Positions 49,801-59,200 of a stretch of 64,000 bases of DNA are shown piece by piece. A program made the translations under genes and the position numbers. The notes under the pieces are model-generated. The model was not told where the DNA came from. It searched no databases and saw only the letters and a list, made by a program, of their open reading frames with translations. Origin of the DNA: Craterostigma plantagineum (Eukaryota; Streptophyta; Magnoliopsida; Lamiales; Linderniaceae); NCBI GenBank assembly GCA_027422505.1, contig JAPQWV010000499.1, positions 62,001 through 126,000 on the forward strand, given 5' to 3'. Position 1 is the stretch's first letter. Each line of letters opens with the position of its first letter.

Positions 49801-50277
49801 AGTATTTTGCATGTTGGTGATGAACAATGAAACTAATATGTGTTATGTTTGTTGAAAACCTACCAATTTTGTCACTGATGTCACGCTAAGATCTGTTTGT
49901 ATTTTCTGCTCCAAATAAGTTATTTCCTCCCTAAATTAGGTATTTGAGGACTCGATTTAGGTATTTTATACCAAAATTTAAGTACCTCTCTTGGATTGAA
50001 AGTGATTTGCGAGAAAGAAATATTTTGCTTGTTGGTGATGAACAATGAAACCAATATGTGTGATGTTTGATGGAAAGCTACCAATTTAGTCATAGATGTC
50101 ACGCTAAGATCTGTTTGTATTTTCTGCTCCAAATAAGGTATTTTCCTCCCTAAATTAGGTATTTGAGGACTCGATTTAGGTATTTTATACCAAATTTTAG
50201 TACTTCTCTTGCCTTGAAAGTGAGTTGCGAGAAAGAAGTATTTTGCATGTTGGTGATGAACAGTGAAACTAATATGT

Positions 50278-50282
50278 GTGAT
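50278..50282. other. Predicted left target site duplication GTGAT of Tat copy 1
   Basis: These five satellite bases precede the LTR start TGTAACG at 50283. Intact monomers read GTGATGTTTGATG here. The partner copy would lie right of the window. Confidence 0.55.
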
Positions 50283-50524
50283 TGTAACGTATTTTCTTCT
50301 ATTCGAATATCGAATTATCAGAAAAATAGTACAAATATAATTTAATGAAATTTAATGGGCTCTATCTCTATTTATTCCTCTGATTCTTCACGGACTTTGG
50401 AAAATTCTTGAGTGTTGAAATTCCTTGATTTGGGCCTTCGCTGAAGTTCCTTCGTGGGCTTTTGGGCTTGATCACGAAAGTCTTCAGTTTTCGTCTCCGA
50501 GTCGCGAGCTTGGTCTTGGGCTTC

Positions 50525-50760
50525 AATTCTTGAACTTGGACTTTGAACCTTGAGCTTGAGCTTGGGCTTCGATTCTTGAACTTGGGCTTCGAACCTTGAG
50601 CTTGAGCTTGGGCTTTTGATTCTTGAGCTTGGGCTTTGAACCTTGAGCTTGAGCTTGGGCTTTGATTCTTGAACTTGGGCTTTGAACCTTGAGCTTGAGC
50701 TTGGGCTTTGATTCTTGAACTTGGGCTTTGAACCTTGAGCTTGAGCTTGGGCTTTGAATA
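50525..50760. repeat. 46-bp tandem repeat in the Tat LTR
   Basis: About five units containing CTTGAGCTTGAGCTTGGGCTT start near 50550, 50596, 50643, 50689 and 50735. The other LTR copy has the same array with a small deletion near 61896. Confidence 0.85.
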
Positions 50761-50879
50761 TTCAAGGCTTGATCTTCGTCTTCGATCTTCAAATCTTCAA
50801 ATCGTCTTCGAATCTTCAAGGCTTCGTCTTCGAATCTTCGATCTTCAAATCTTCAAATCGTCTTCGAATCTTCAAGGCT

Positions 50880-51240
50880 TCGTCTTCGAATCTTCGATCT
50901 TCGAGCGCCTTCTATCTTTGAGCGTCTTCGATCTTCGATTCCTCGAGTCCCTCTGATCTTCGAGCGTCTTCGATCTTCGATCTTCGTCCTCGAGCGCCTT
51001 CGATCTTTGAGCGTCTTCGATCTTCGATCCTCGGGTCTCTCTGATCTTCGAGCGTCTTCGATCTTCGATCTTCGTCCTCGAGCGCCTTCGATCTTTGAGC
51101 GTCTTCGATCTTCGATCCTCGGGTCTCTCTGATCTTCGAGCGTCTTCAATCTTCGATCTTCGTCCTCGAACGTCTTCAAGATCTTTGCCCTTGAACTTCG
51201 AGCTTCTTCGATCGTCGTCCTCGAGCGCCTTCAATCTTTT
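50880..51240. repeat. 88-bp tandem repeat in the Tat LTR
   Basis: Units containing GTCTCTCTGATCTTCGAGCG recur at 88-bp intervals (near 50945, 51033 and 51121), themselves built of shorter CGATCTTCGATCTTCG motifs. They lie downstream of the TATA box in element orientation, so they would be transcribed. Confidence 0.85.
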
Positions 51241-51360
51241 ACTCAAAACACGATGAACTTTGCAGAGATAATCGAAAGCTTTAAAAGTCTTATATCGTCT
51301 CTTGAAGCTCGTGTTTTCTTGAGTGTTCGTGACTTGTTCTTTCTGAACTCTGAAGCCCCA

Positions 51361-51368
51361 TATTTATA
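51361..51368 (-). promoter_or_regulatory. Predicted TATA box of the Tat LTR
   Basis: The minus strand reads CCTATAAATATGGGG, a good plant TATA box, about 440 bp into the LTR from its 5' end. The partner LTR at 61553-62324 lacks this region. Confidence 0.6.
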
Positions 51369-51525
51369 GGCGTAGAGAATTCACAATTACGGAAAGAATA
51401 ATCTTTTTGGGATGATTTCCTCCGTATTTATTGTGGATTTTATCCATATATGTTATGATATTAATTTAATTTGATTTATTCCATATTTGATTTGATTCTC
51501 TTAATATCTGCCGACTTTATGATAT

Positions 51526-51555
51526 TTGATTTGATTTGATTTGATTTGATTTGAT
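51526..51555. repeat. TTGAT pentanucleotide microsatellite
   Basis: Six perfect TTGAT units lie in the U3 part of the Tat LTR. Confidence 0.9.
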
Positions 51556-51806
51556 TCCTTTACTTATTTACAAATCTCTACACATATTTACCGTGTATAG
51601 GATTTTGTATAAAAGGAATGTATATTATCATATATGATATTAATTTATTAATTAAATAAACTATTTATTAACTTGAGATAAATTCATAGATCTCAATAAA
51701 TAGCAATTTAATTAAATGACTTTATCTAATTTCTTGGAATTAATTTATTAAATCCCAACAAAGCATCATAGACAATTTATTTGTCTATTTATTTTAATTG
51801 TCTACA

Positions 51807-51821
51807 AATGCCCCCACTTCA
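51807..51821 (-). other. Polypurine tract of Tat copy 1
   Basis: The minus strand reads GAAGTGGGGGCATT directly before the LTR start, as expected for plus-strand priming. Confidence 0.8.
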
Positions 51822-52501
51822 AGTCTTGTTGACGGATTTACGGAGACGAGATTTGAAGTATATATTCTTTTTATTTACGTCTGCTATATAGCATTATCAG
51901 CTTGCAACTCCTTTGTCATGCATTTATCTTTAAATATCGCATTATCGAGTTGGGTTCGTGGTTTTACGGGCCTTTTGACTTGCTTGTAGTATTCGCCCAT
52001 CCATCCACTTAGGAGAAGATATTTGTTATGTTGAAGTAAAACTCCAAAACTCCATGATTTGTACGAGAAAAAATAATTTCCATGCTGACCTAAGAAAGCA
52101 TATGCAAGATATATATATTATATTTTGGGAATTAAATATTTAACCCATATTGGGTTCCACCCTTGTGCATAAGTAAGCTTTTCCCCACGTTAGATTGCCT
52201 CACAGCAAACAAAAAAAAAGCTTATTGCATAAGTCTCCATGAAGTCTTCCACAGCGATTACCAGCAAACTACCTCTTCTAGGCAAGCTCCTGTATCTCTC
52301 TCTGTCTTCTTTCTTTTATAATATATATCTGTATAAAACATATATATCAACGTTTGCAGTTTAGGAGTATCCGAACACTTTAACCATGTTTCTCCCACTT
52401 TCAGGTTCGAACATGATTTTCTTCAAAGATATCGTGTCTTCTTCCGGCGTGCAACACTTAGCTATACTCGAGGACGAGAGGCAATCTGCGAAGACGGTAT
52501 C
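51822..52501. other. Spacer between PPT and PMD gene, possible plus-strand promoter
   Basis: This is AT-rich and without convincing coding sequence. TATA-like stretches (TATATATATTATATTTTGG near 52110, TTTTATAATATATATCTG near 52315) lie 180-390 bp before the PMD start and could serve a plus-strand promoter; this is inference only. Confidence 0.4.
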
Positions 52502-53278
52502 ATGCTCGTGGTCTACCCTCCTCTTATTGGGTCGTTCAGCGAAGATCGGAGGACTTTGAATCCGCCACACACTCCGGACTGGTCGGCGAAAACCGACCTG
52601 AACCGAAATCGCAAGGCTTGGGTTTTGAGGTCGAGTCATCATTCACTGCCGAACAGTCCCCGTCATCGTTCGTCGTCAAATAGCTCACTTCCTCTTCCTT
52701 CGTTGGGACGTGCGATCATCGAAGGGGAATCGGGTGTTATGTGGGGGAACATAGTTGTTCGGTTTCCCGGCGAATTCAGGTATATCGAAGGGTATTGGGA
52801 GTGGACCGAAGACGTTCTTTGTCGATACGAGAAAACGCTGAGAGACATCCGAGTTTACGACCCGATATACGCTTCGCTTTTCACGTATGACGTTGATACC
52901 AACATTATGAAGGCCGTCTGCGAGGCGTGGTGCCCGGCGACCAACACGCTTCTGACTTCTCATGGGGAACTGTCGATTTCTTTGTGGGACCTATATAACC
53001 TTGCAGGGCTCACGATGAATGGTTCTCTCTACGATGAAGTCGTTCCTTCCGCATCAGAGCTGAATGGCGTCGACGAGGCCGGTGATCGATACATTCCTCG
53101 TTCCTGCCAATACTTATTTCATGCCTACTCTATACTCCAGGGCTGCGACGGTCGATCTTCTCGGGTGTCTCTGTTACAGTGGGTGAAGTTTTGGTCGAAA
53201 GAGGAGATAAAGTACGTTCAGCCTCCTCCTCGCAAGGAGAGAAAAAAACGTTCGTACCAGGGACAATTCGACTCATAA
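52502..53278 (+). pseudogene. Plant mobile domain (PMD) gene, N-terminal part, antisense inside the Tat element
   Basis: This 258-residue frame runs opposite to pol. Residues 1-79 are Ser/Arg/Pro-rich (VVYPPLIGSFSEDRRTLNPP). From Met80 (52739) it reads like the plant mobile domain (PF10536 type): RFPGEFRYIEGYWEWTEDVL, YDPIYASLFTYDVDTNIM, WCPATNTLLTSHGELSISLWDL, AGLTMNGSLYDE. PMD proteins such as Arabidopsis MAIN and MAIL1 are nuclear factors linked to silencing and genome stability, and PMD genes are often carried by transposons. The frame ends at a TAA at 53276 after an A7 run at 53242-53248, and the domain goes on in another frame at once, so an indel or a small intron lies here. Confidence 0.75.
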
Positions 53279-54410
53279 CCCTCTCGGTGTGCTGGGACAG
53301 TGCCGTCCGTGGTCCCCTGGGGCTAAGAAGTTATTTTCCCGTTTGGGTCTTAGAGGAAACTTGCAGGACGAGGTCTACTTGGCAGCGTTTTTGGCATGTT
53401 GGTTGTGTGCGTTCGTCCTTCCCATCGAAGAGGTCGGGTTTATACGCCCTAGTGTCTTCAAAGTCGCATGCCTCATGGCGTCCGGTCAGAAGATAGGTTT
53501 GGCGCATCCTGTTCTAGCTAGCATCTATAACGGTCTTAATCTTATTACAAGTTCCTTGAAGTTTGGTGACACCCATGCCGCATTCCCAGCCCATTTCCTT
53601 TATGCTTGGTTGGCTTGCTATTTCAAGACTCATTTTAAAGTTTACCAAGGTTTGAAGGGTTCAAAGATGACGTGTTATTCTGGCGAAAACGGCGCAAGGC
53701 ATTTTAGTCCTGCCGAGGCTCATAGGAGGATTCACAAAGGCGACATAATTTTTTGGACTTGCAACATTTTGACTCCGAATCAAGACTTTCTCTTCACGGA
53801 CAACGGAAGCGCAGAAGAGTATGAGCAAAACTATTTCATGGCTGTCCGTTCGAGTCGGATCCCGTTGAGGCGAGGAGATCGCTTCATTATTGAGCCGTAT
53901 AGTCCGCATCGTTTCAGTCGTCAATTCGGGTTCCTTCAGGATGTGCCTGGCACCTTGAAGCATGATATTCGGGCGGGGTCTTTGAGTGAAGGCCTTTATT
54001 ATTGGCGCGCATGTATCCAAACTAAGACTGGCTCTCGAGTGTGGTTCCCTAGCATGCCTCCATGCACTCGGAAGTATTATACGGAGTCATATAAGAAGTG
54101 GTGGTCTGAAGTTCATGGAAGTTATTTTACTGACAACGTCGTGAAGCTGATTGGTGCAGGGGTACCGTGCTTAGAGTCCAAGCAGGCTGTCGAGGGTGAA
54201 GTGGCGACTGTTCACAGTCCTTCTGATCGCATATGTACCCCCTTTGCGACCGCACGCGCCTCAGTTGACGTCTTGGGCAAACGTGGCGATCCATGCTTGT
54301 CAGGAGATGCCGCGAGTAGCAACACTGATCGCCATTGGAAGAGACCTAAGAAGAGTCGCCATTGCCCTGAAGACATTGGAAATAGACGTACTTCGTCGCA
54401 TGATAAGGTC
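53279..54410 (+). pseudogene. PMD gene, C-terminal half of the domain
   Basis: The frame 53280-54578 continues the domain with LRGNLQDEVYLAAFLACWLCAFVLP, IRPSVFKVACLMASGQKIGLAHPVLASIYNGL and FPAHFLYAWLACYFKTHF, the hydrophobic core typical of plant mobile domain and aminotransferase-like proteins. A linker follows. No ATG is needed at its start because it simply continues the previous exon or frame. Past about 54410 the sequence turns AT-rich, with a strong pyrimidine tract ending TTGTTCAAG at 54508, which looks like an intron. Regulation would be from the gene's own promoter if it is expressed at all. Confidence 0.72.
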
Positions 54411-54508
54411 GTCTCTTCAAACTACGATAACATATATTACATTTCTTTATATATTTATTTCCTTTGTGGAAACCTGACACCCTTCTTCCCCCCCTTTTTT
54501 TGTTCAAG

Positions 54509-55428
54509 GCGGAAGATATTGCCCCCAATAATACTTCGTTGGGTGATGATGCAGTTGTTGAAGTTAGGCCCGCGGTAGCGTTCAAACTCCCGTTCTTATC
54601 ATATATATATATATTTGCATGTCTTATTATTATTAGTCCTTTATGACATCGTCCCTTGTTATTCTGACAGTTCATTGAGATCATCGAGCGACCAGAAGCA
54701 AGTCAGGGCTCGGTGTTGGGACCTAACTCTTTCTTGGGCAATCCTTCTCTCGTTGAAATAGAGCCGAAGGACGCGTTGGGACCCAAGGTCGGGTCAGTGG
54801 GCCGTTATGCCGATGTCTCTGTTTTCGAAGGCGGCAAGCTAGTTCTAAAACATGAAAGAGCGTTCCTTCAGGCGATGTGGGATGATTTGCTTAAAAGGAT
54901 AGTGAACACCTCGATTGATTCTCTTTCTTCGCTAAGGCCAGATGTTGACGTGGTCCTCAAATCGATGAAGAGACTTGATCTGGTGGGTACTTCTCATATA
55001 GAAGAGTTCCTCAAAGTTCTTTTTGACAAAGCATCCATTATGACGAGGCGAGATCGGCGTTCTCTGATAAACCTTCTGAAGAGCAGCATACGCGTCATCT
55101 TAAAGAAGCCGAAAACTGTCTCGAAGTTGTTCGTGTGAGGGAACAAGCAAAAGACAATCAAGTTCAATCAGAGAGGGATGAACTAGCTTGGATTGAAAAT
55201 GAGTGCAGAAAGTTGAAGAAAATGAAGAAGAAGCTTATATCTTCTATCAAGCATGGCGAAGAACTTCTTAAAGCGATTCAAACCGAACGTCGTGAAGCCG
55301 AGGGGGTTGTTACTTCTTTTCGTAATGCACTTCCAATAAACGAGGAGATTGCAAAGAACCTGAGTGCGACCCAGACAGTTCTCCAAGTCGCCATAGACGA
55401 ATTAGGGAATTTTAAGCTCTTTAGTTAA
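54509..55428 (+). pseudogene. PMD gene, 3' exons with coiled-coil tail
   Basis: After a possible short exon at 54509-54575 and a second intron-like stretch ending TTCTGACAG at 54670, frame 54713-55138 encodes a charged, helical segment (LVLKHERAFLQAMWDDLLKRIV). A frame change near 55135 leads into a clear coiled coil (SERDELAWIENECRKLKKMKKKLISS, LLKAIQTERREAEGVV) that stops at 55428. A coiled-coil tail after the domain is common in transposon-borne PMD proteins. Exon borders are inferred from pyrimidine-AG signals, and a degenerate gene with indels is equally possible. Confidence 0.55.
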
Positions 55429-55482
55429 TCATAGCTTTACATCCTTTCGTTACTTTGTTCCGAATAACTTTATTAAGTCATA

Positions 55483-55488
55483 AATAAA
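55483..55488 (+). terminator. Candidate polyadenylation signal of the PMD gene
   Basis: AATAAA lies 55 bp after the coiled-coil stop, on the PMD strand, ahead of the end of pol. It is consistent with an independent plus-strand transcript. Confidence 0.45.
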
Positions 55489-55985
55489 AGTATGCTTTAT
55501 ATCATTGATTTCTCCTTTCGTTCCTTTGCGTCGGACGTTTCGCGTATTGTGAGTGGCTCAACACACTTGATTAATCTGCTTAGAGCTATTTGTCGAATAA
55601 AGTTCTCGATCCCCGTCTAGGCTTTCATCCGACACCTCCCGGGCCATATCTGCATATACCCTCATCTCACCGAAGTTGTTACTTGCCCCCTGTTATTTAT
55701 TTATTTATTTATTTTTTTTTTTATGTATATGTGACTGAACTTAGACGATGTCCAAGCTGCCTACGTACCCTTTGAGGGGATCAAGTCATTTCTCGTAGTT
55801 CAATATTTTTTTTTTTTTTTTTTTTTTTTTTTAGGGTGGTGCCGTGCACAGTTTATACTCGTGCGGGCCAGGAGTATCCGTTGTTTAGCCACACCGAACT
55901 ATGTGGGATAAGTTAGCAGTTTAGACATATGCACTTATCATTAATGTTTGCCTTTTCACAGTTTATACTCGTGCGGGCCAGGAGT
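55489..55985. other. Non-coding 3' region of Tat copy 1
   Basis: No gene is visible. It contains T runs (55711-55724; 55808-55832) and two copies of CACAGTTTATACTCGTGCGG (near 55838 and 55958) about 120 bp apart, which introduce the 32-bp repeats that follow. Confidence 0.6.
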
Positions 55986-56113
55986 AACATGCAGTTTAGA
56001 CTCGTATGTCAGGGAGTAACATGCAGTTTAAGCTCATGCGTTAAGGAGCAACATGCAGTTTAGGCTCGTGCGTTAAGGAGCAACATGCAGTTTAGGCTCG
56101 TGCGTTAAGGAGC
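55986..56113. repeat. 32-bp tandem repeat in the Tat 3' region
   Basis: Four units start AACATGCAGTTTA at 55986, 56018, 56050 and 56082; the last two are identical. Such arrays between pol and the 3' LTR are known in Tat/Ogre elements. Confidence 0.9.
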
Positions 56114-56117
56114 AACA

Positions 56118-56266
56118 TCTATTTTTTTTTTTTTTTTTTTTTTTTTTCTTTTTTTTTTTTTGTTTTTCTTTCTTCTTTTTTTTTTCTTTTTTTTTTTGTT
56201 TTCCTTTCCTTTTTTTTTTTGTTTTTTTTTTTTTTTTTTTTTTTTTTTTGTTTTTTTTTTTTTTTT
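56118..56266. repeat. T-rich low-complexity tract
   Basis: About 150 bp is almost pure T with scattered G and C, just after the pol stop in element orientation (A-rich in the transcript). The Lys-rich frame across it on the minus strand is meaningless. Confidence 0.9.
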
Positions 56267-56279
56267 GAAGTACCCCATT

Positions 56280-59200
56280 TTAGGCGTAGTAACGTTTCAA
56301 GAATTTGCCGTTGATCGGGCCAATTCTTAATCCGTCTTCGGACACCAACTTGTATGCTCCGCTCGTATAGACTTCCTTTACAACGTAGGGACCGTCCCAT
56401 TTTGATTTGAACTTGCCCCCAACTCGACGGTTAGTGATGATCGGTCTTCTTACTGCAAGTACCAAATCTCCGACTTGAAACGACCTAAGCTTCACCTTCT
56501 TCTTAAATGCTCTCGAAAGACGCGCTTGATAGCATTCCAGCCTTTGTTGTGCGTCAAGTCTCTTTTCATCAAGAGCTTCTAATTCTTCGAGACGTAAGCG
56601 AGCGTTCTCCTCCGTAGTGAGTCCTTCTTGTATGGCCATCCTAAGAGAAGGGATTTGTTGTTCGAGCGGAATTACAGCTTCAGTTCCGTAAACGAGAGCG
56701 TAAGGTGTCGATTCAGTGGGCGTTCTGTGAGTGGTTCGGTATGCCCATAAAGCTTCATTAATTCTTTGGTGCCAGTCCTTCTTCGATTTTGACACTATCT
56801 TCTTCAAGAGATTGCACAACGTCTTGTTGAATGCTTCGGCGAGTCCATTTGCGGCAGCGTTATACATAGATGATTTCCTCTGTTTGAACCCAAACTTCTC
56901 GCAGAGCTTATCTATTGTGCTATTACAGAATGGTTTTCCATTATCAGTGGTGATGTAGCGAGGGATCCCGAAGCGATATATAATGTTAATGCGAATGAAG
57001 TCAGCGACATTTTCCTTCTTTACTTCTTTTAGAGGAATAGCTTCAGCCCATTTAGAAAAGTAGTCTGTTCCAGCCAGAATGTATGAGTGTCCACCTGATG
57101 ACTTTGTCATTGGTCCCACGACATCTAATCCCCAAGCATCGAACGGCCATGCGGCAACCGTTGGGTGAAGCGGCTCGGGTGGTTGGTGTATGAGGTTAGC
57201 ATGGAACTGGCAAGCTTGACACCGTCGTGCATATTCTAAGCAGTCTTTGACCATCGTTGGCCAGTAATAACCCATTCTTTTTATGCGAAAGTGCAACTTT
57301 GGTCCAGACTGATGAGCACCACATATTCCTGAGTGAGCTTCCTCCATGGCTTGGCTGGCTTCTTCTTCACTTAAACATCTCAGGAACACACCATCAAAAG
57401 ACCTGCGGTAAAGTGTTCCTTTGTAGAAAATGAAACGAGGTGCTCTTCGTCGAACATCAATTCTTTGACGGGGGTCCTCGGGCAGTTTTCCATGTTCCAA
57501 GTAGTCGACCAATAATTGCCTCCAGTCTTCTTCCCCCACTTCAAATACTTCGATGGTGTGATTTTCTTCCTCGGTAGCATTATCATCTTCACTATCATCG
57601 TCAAAATCGGGTGGTATGACCCAACTTCGGCAGATAGGTATTTGGGTTTTCTCATGAGGCGTTGAAAGAGTCGAAGCGAGTTTGGCTAGTGCATCTGCTT
57701 GTTTGTTTTTGGATCGCGACACATGCTCGATTGTCGCTTCCCCGAGATATCCTATCAGCCTTCTGGCATAGTTGCGATATGGGAGGAGTTCAGGCTTCTT
57801 CACTTCATATGAGCCGGTTATCTGGCTAACAATCAACTTGGAGTCGCCATATATTTTGAGCTGCCTCTGCTTAATCTCCACAGCCATCTCTAGTCCAAGA
57901 ATTAAAGCCTGGTATTCGGCAACATTGTTCGAGCAATTCTGGGTTAGAGTGAAGGTGTAAGGAAGCACGTCTCCATCGGAAGTGACAAATACTACTCCAG
58001 CTCCGGCCCCTTCTTGATGTGAAGCTCCATCGAAATACATCTTCCACGGGGGAACTACTTCGACCAAGAGTACGTGTTCGTCGGGCAATTCGTGGCACAA
58101 CTCCCACTCTGCTGGGATAGGGTGATCAGCAAGGAAATCTGCTAAGACTTGTCCTTTAACAGCCTTTTGAGGCACATATGTGATTTCGAACTGCTGTAAT
58201 TGCAAATACCACCTCGCAAGCCTATCTGAAAGCACCGGTTTTGACATCACGTACTTCAGCGGATTTGCCCTTGACACCAAGCGGATGCTATGAGCTTGAA
58301 AATAATGCTTGAGCTTCTGGATTGAGAAGATGAGCGCTAGACATAATTTTTCGATTGGAGAATACTTTAGCTCGTTGGGTGTCATCATCCTACTGAGGTA
58401 GTACAATGCGTTTTCTTTCCCGTTGTCATTTTCTTGTGCTAATAGGGCACCAACAGAGCTTTCTTGGGCAGTTATATATAAGATGAGCGGTTTTTCTGGT
58501 ATAGGCGCGGCCAACACTGGCGGATTTGTTAGATAGGATTTGATGCTTTCGAATGCATTGTTGCAGGCTTCATCCCATTCGAACATAACACCCTTTTTCA
58601 TGAGGCGACTAAAAGGCTGACATCGACCGGCTAGGTTCGAGATGAATCTCCTCAACTTACCTTGCAAGCTTTTGAGCTCGTGGATGTTACGGGGTTTTGA
58701 CATCTTCAAAATTGCGTCTATCTTTGCCTGCTCGATTTCGATGCCCTTTTGACGCACTATGAACCCGAGAAACTTTCCCGAGGAAACACCAAACGCGCAC
58801 TTGAGAGGATTCATTTTGAGTTGATATCTTCTTAAGCGATTGAACACATTTCTCAAATTACTTAGGTGATCCTCACGTCTTTTAGACTTCACTACTAAAT
58901 CATCGACATAACATTCAACATCCGTGTGAAGCATATCGTCAAAGATCTTCTGCATTGCTCTCTGGTATGTAGAACCCGCGTTCTTCAATCCGAATGGCAT
59001 AACCTTGTAGCAATAGATCCCTTTTGGTGTGCGAAAAGCTGTCAACTCTTCGTCTCTTGGCGCCATGCGAATTTGATTATAGCCAGAAGATCCATCCATG
59101 AAGGATAACGCTTCATGACCAGTCGTGGCATCTATCATAAGCTCAGGTATTGGCAACGGGAAATCATCCTTTGGGCATGCTTCGTTCAAATCTCTGAAAT

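Larger units (their letters stand above)
34148..50282. repeat. Satellite array, block 3 (main block) with higher-order repeats
   Basis: About 16.1 kb holds roughly 74 monomers of about 215-219 bp, all in the same orientation. Variants recur in fixed order. One variant (GCTACCAATTAAATCATAG) lies at 41661, 43381, 45101 and 46819, so the period is 1,720 bp. Another set repeats at 2,144 bp (for example 35711 and 37855; 36508 and 38652) and one at 1,089 bp (34209 and 35298). These are multiples of the monomer (8, 10 and 5). Open frames here are a by-product of a 219-bp (73-codon) period. Confidence 0.95.
50283..51806 (-). repeat. 3' LTR of Tat copy 1
   Basis: This 1,524-bp LTR starts TGTAGACAATT on the minus strand and ends CGTTACA at 50283. 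Its left 770 bp recur at 61553-62324. It carries two tandem-repeat blocks and a TATA box. Frames rich in Arg/Ser or Lys/Gln here are translations of the tandem repeats, not genes. Confidence 0.9.

Noticed and set aside
27513..50282. Many minus-strand frames of 60-239 codons with a recurring 73-residue repeat
   Set aside because: They are translations of the satellite monomer, shift and stop irregularly, and have no domain; kept only as a question under findings.
27513..50282. CRISPR-like appearance of regular repeats
   Set aside because: Monomers are contiguous 219-bp satellite units without unique spacers, in plant DNA.
50523..51246. Arg/Ser-rich and Lys/Gln-rich frames on the minus strand
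   Set aside because: They are translations of 46-bp and 88-bp tandem repeats in the LTR; low complexity.
56119..56400. Lys-rich frame on the minus strand
   Set aside because: It reads a T-rich tract and the out-of-frame end of pol.
57380..58107. Alternative minus-strand frames and plus-strand frames over pol
   Set aside because: Shadows of the 1,722-codon Tat polyprotein.
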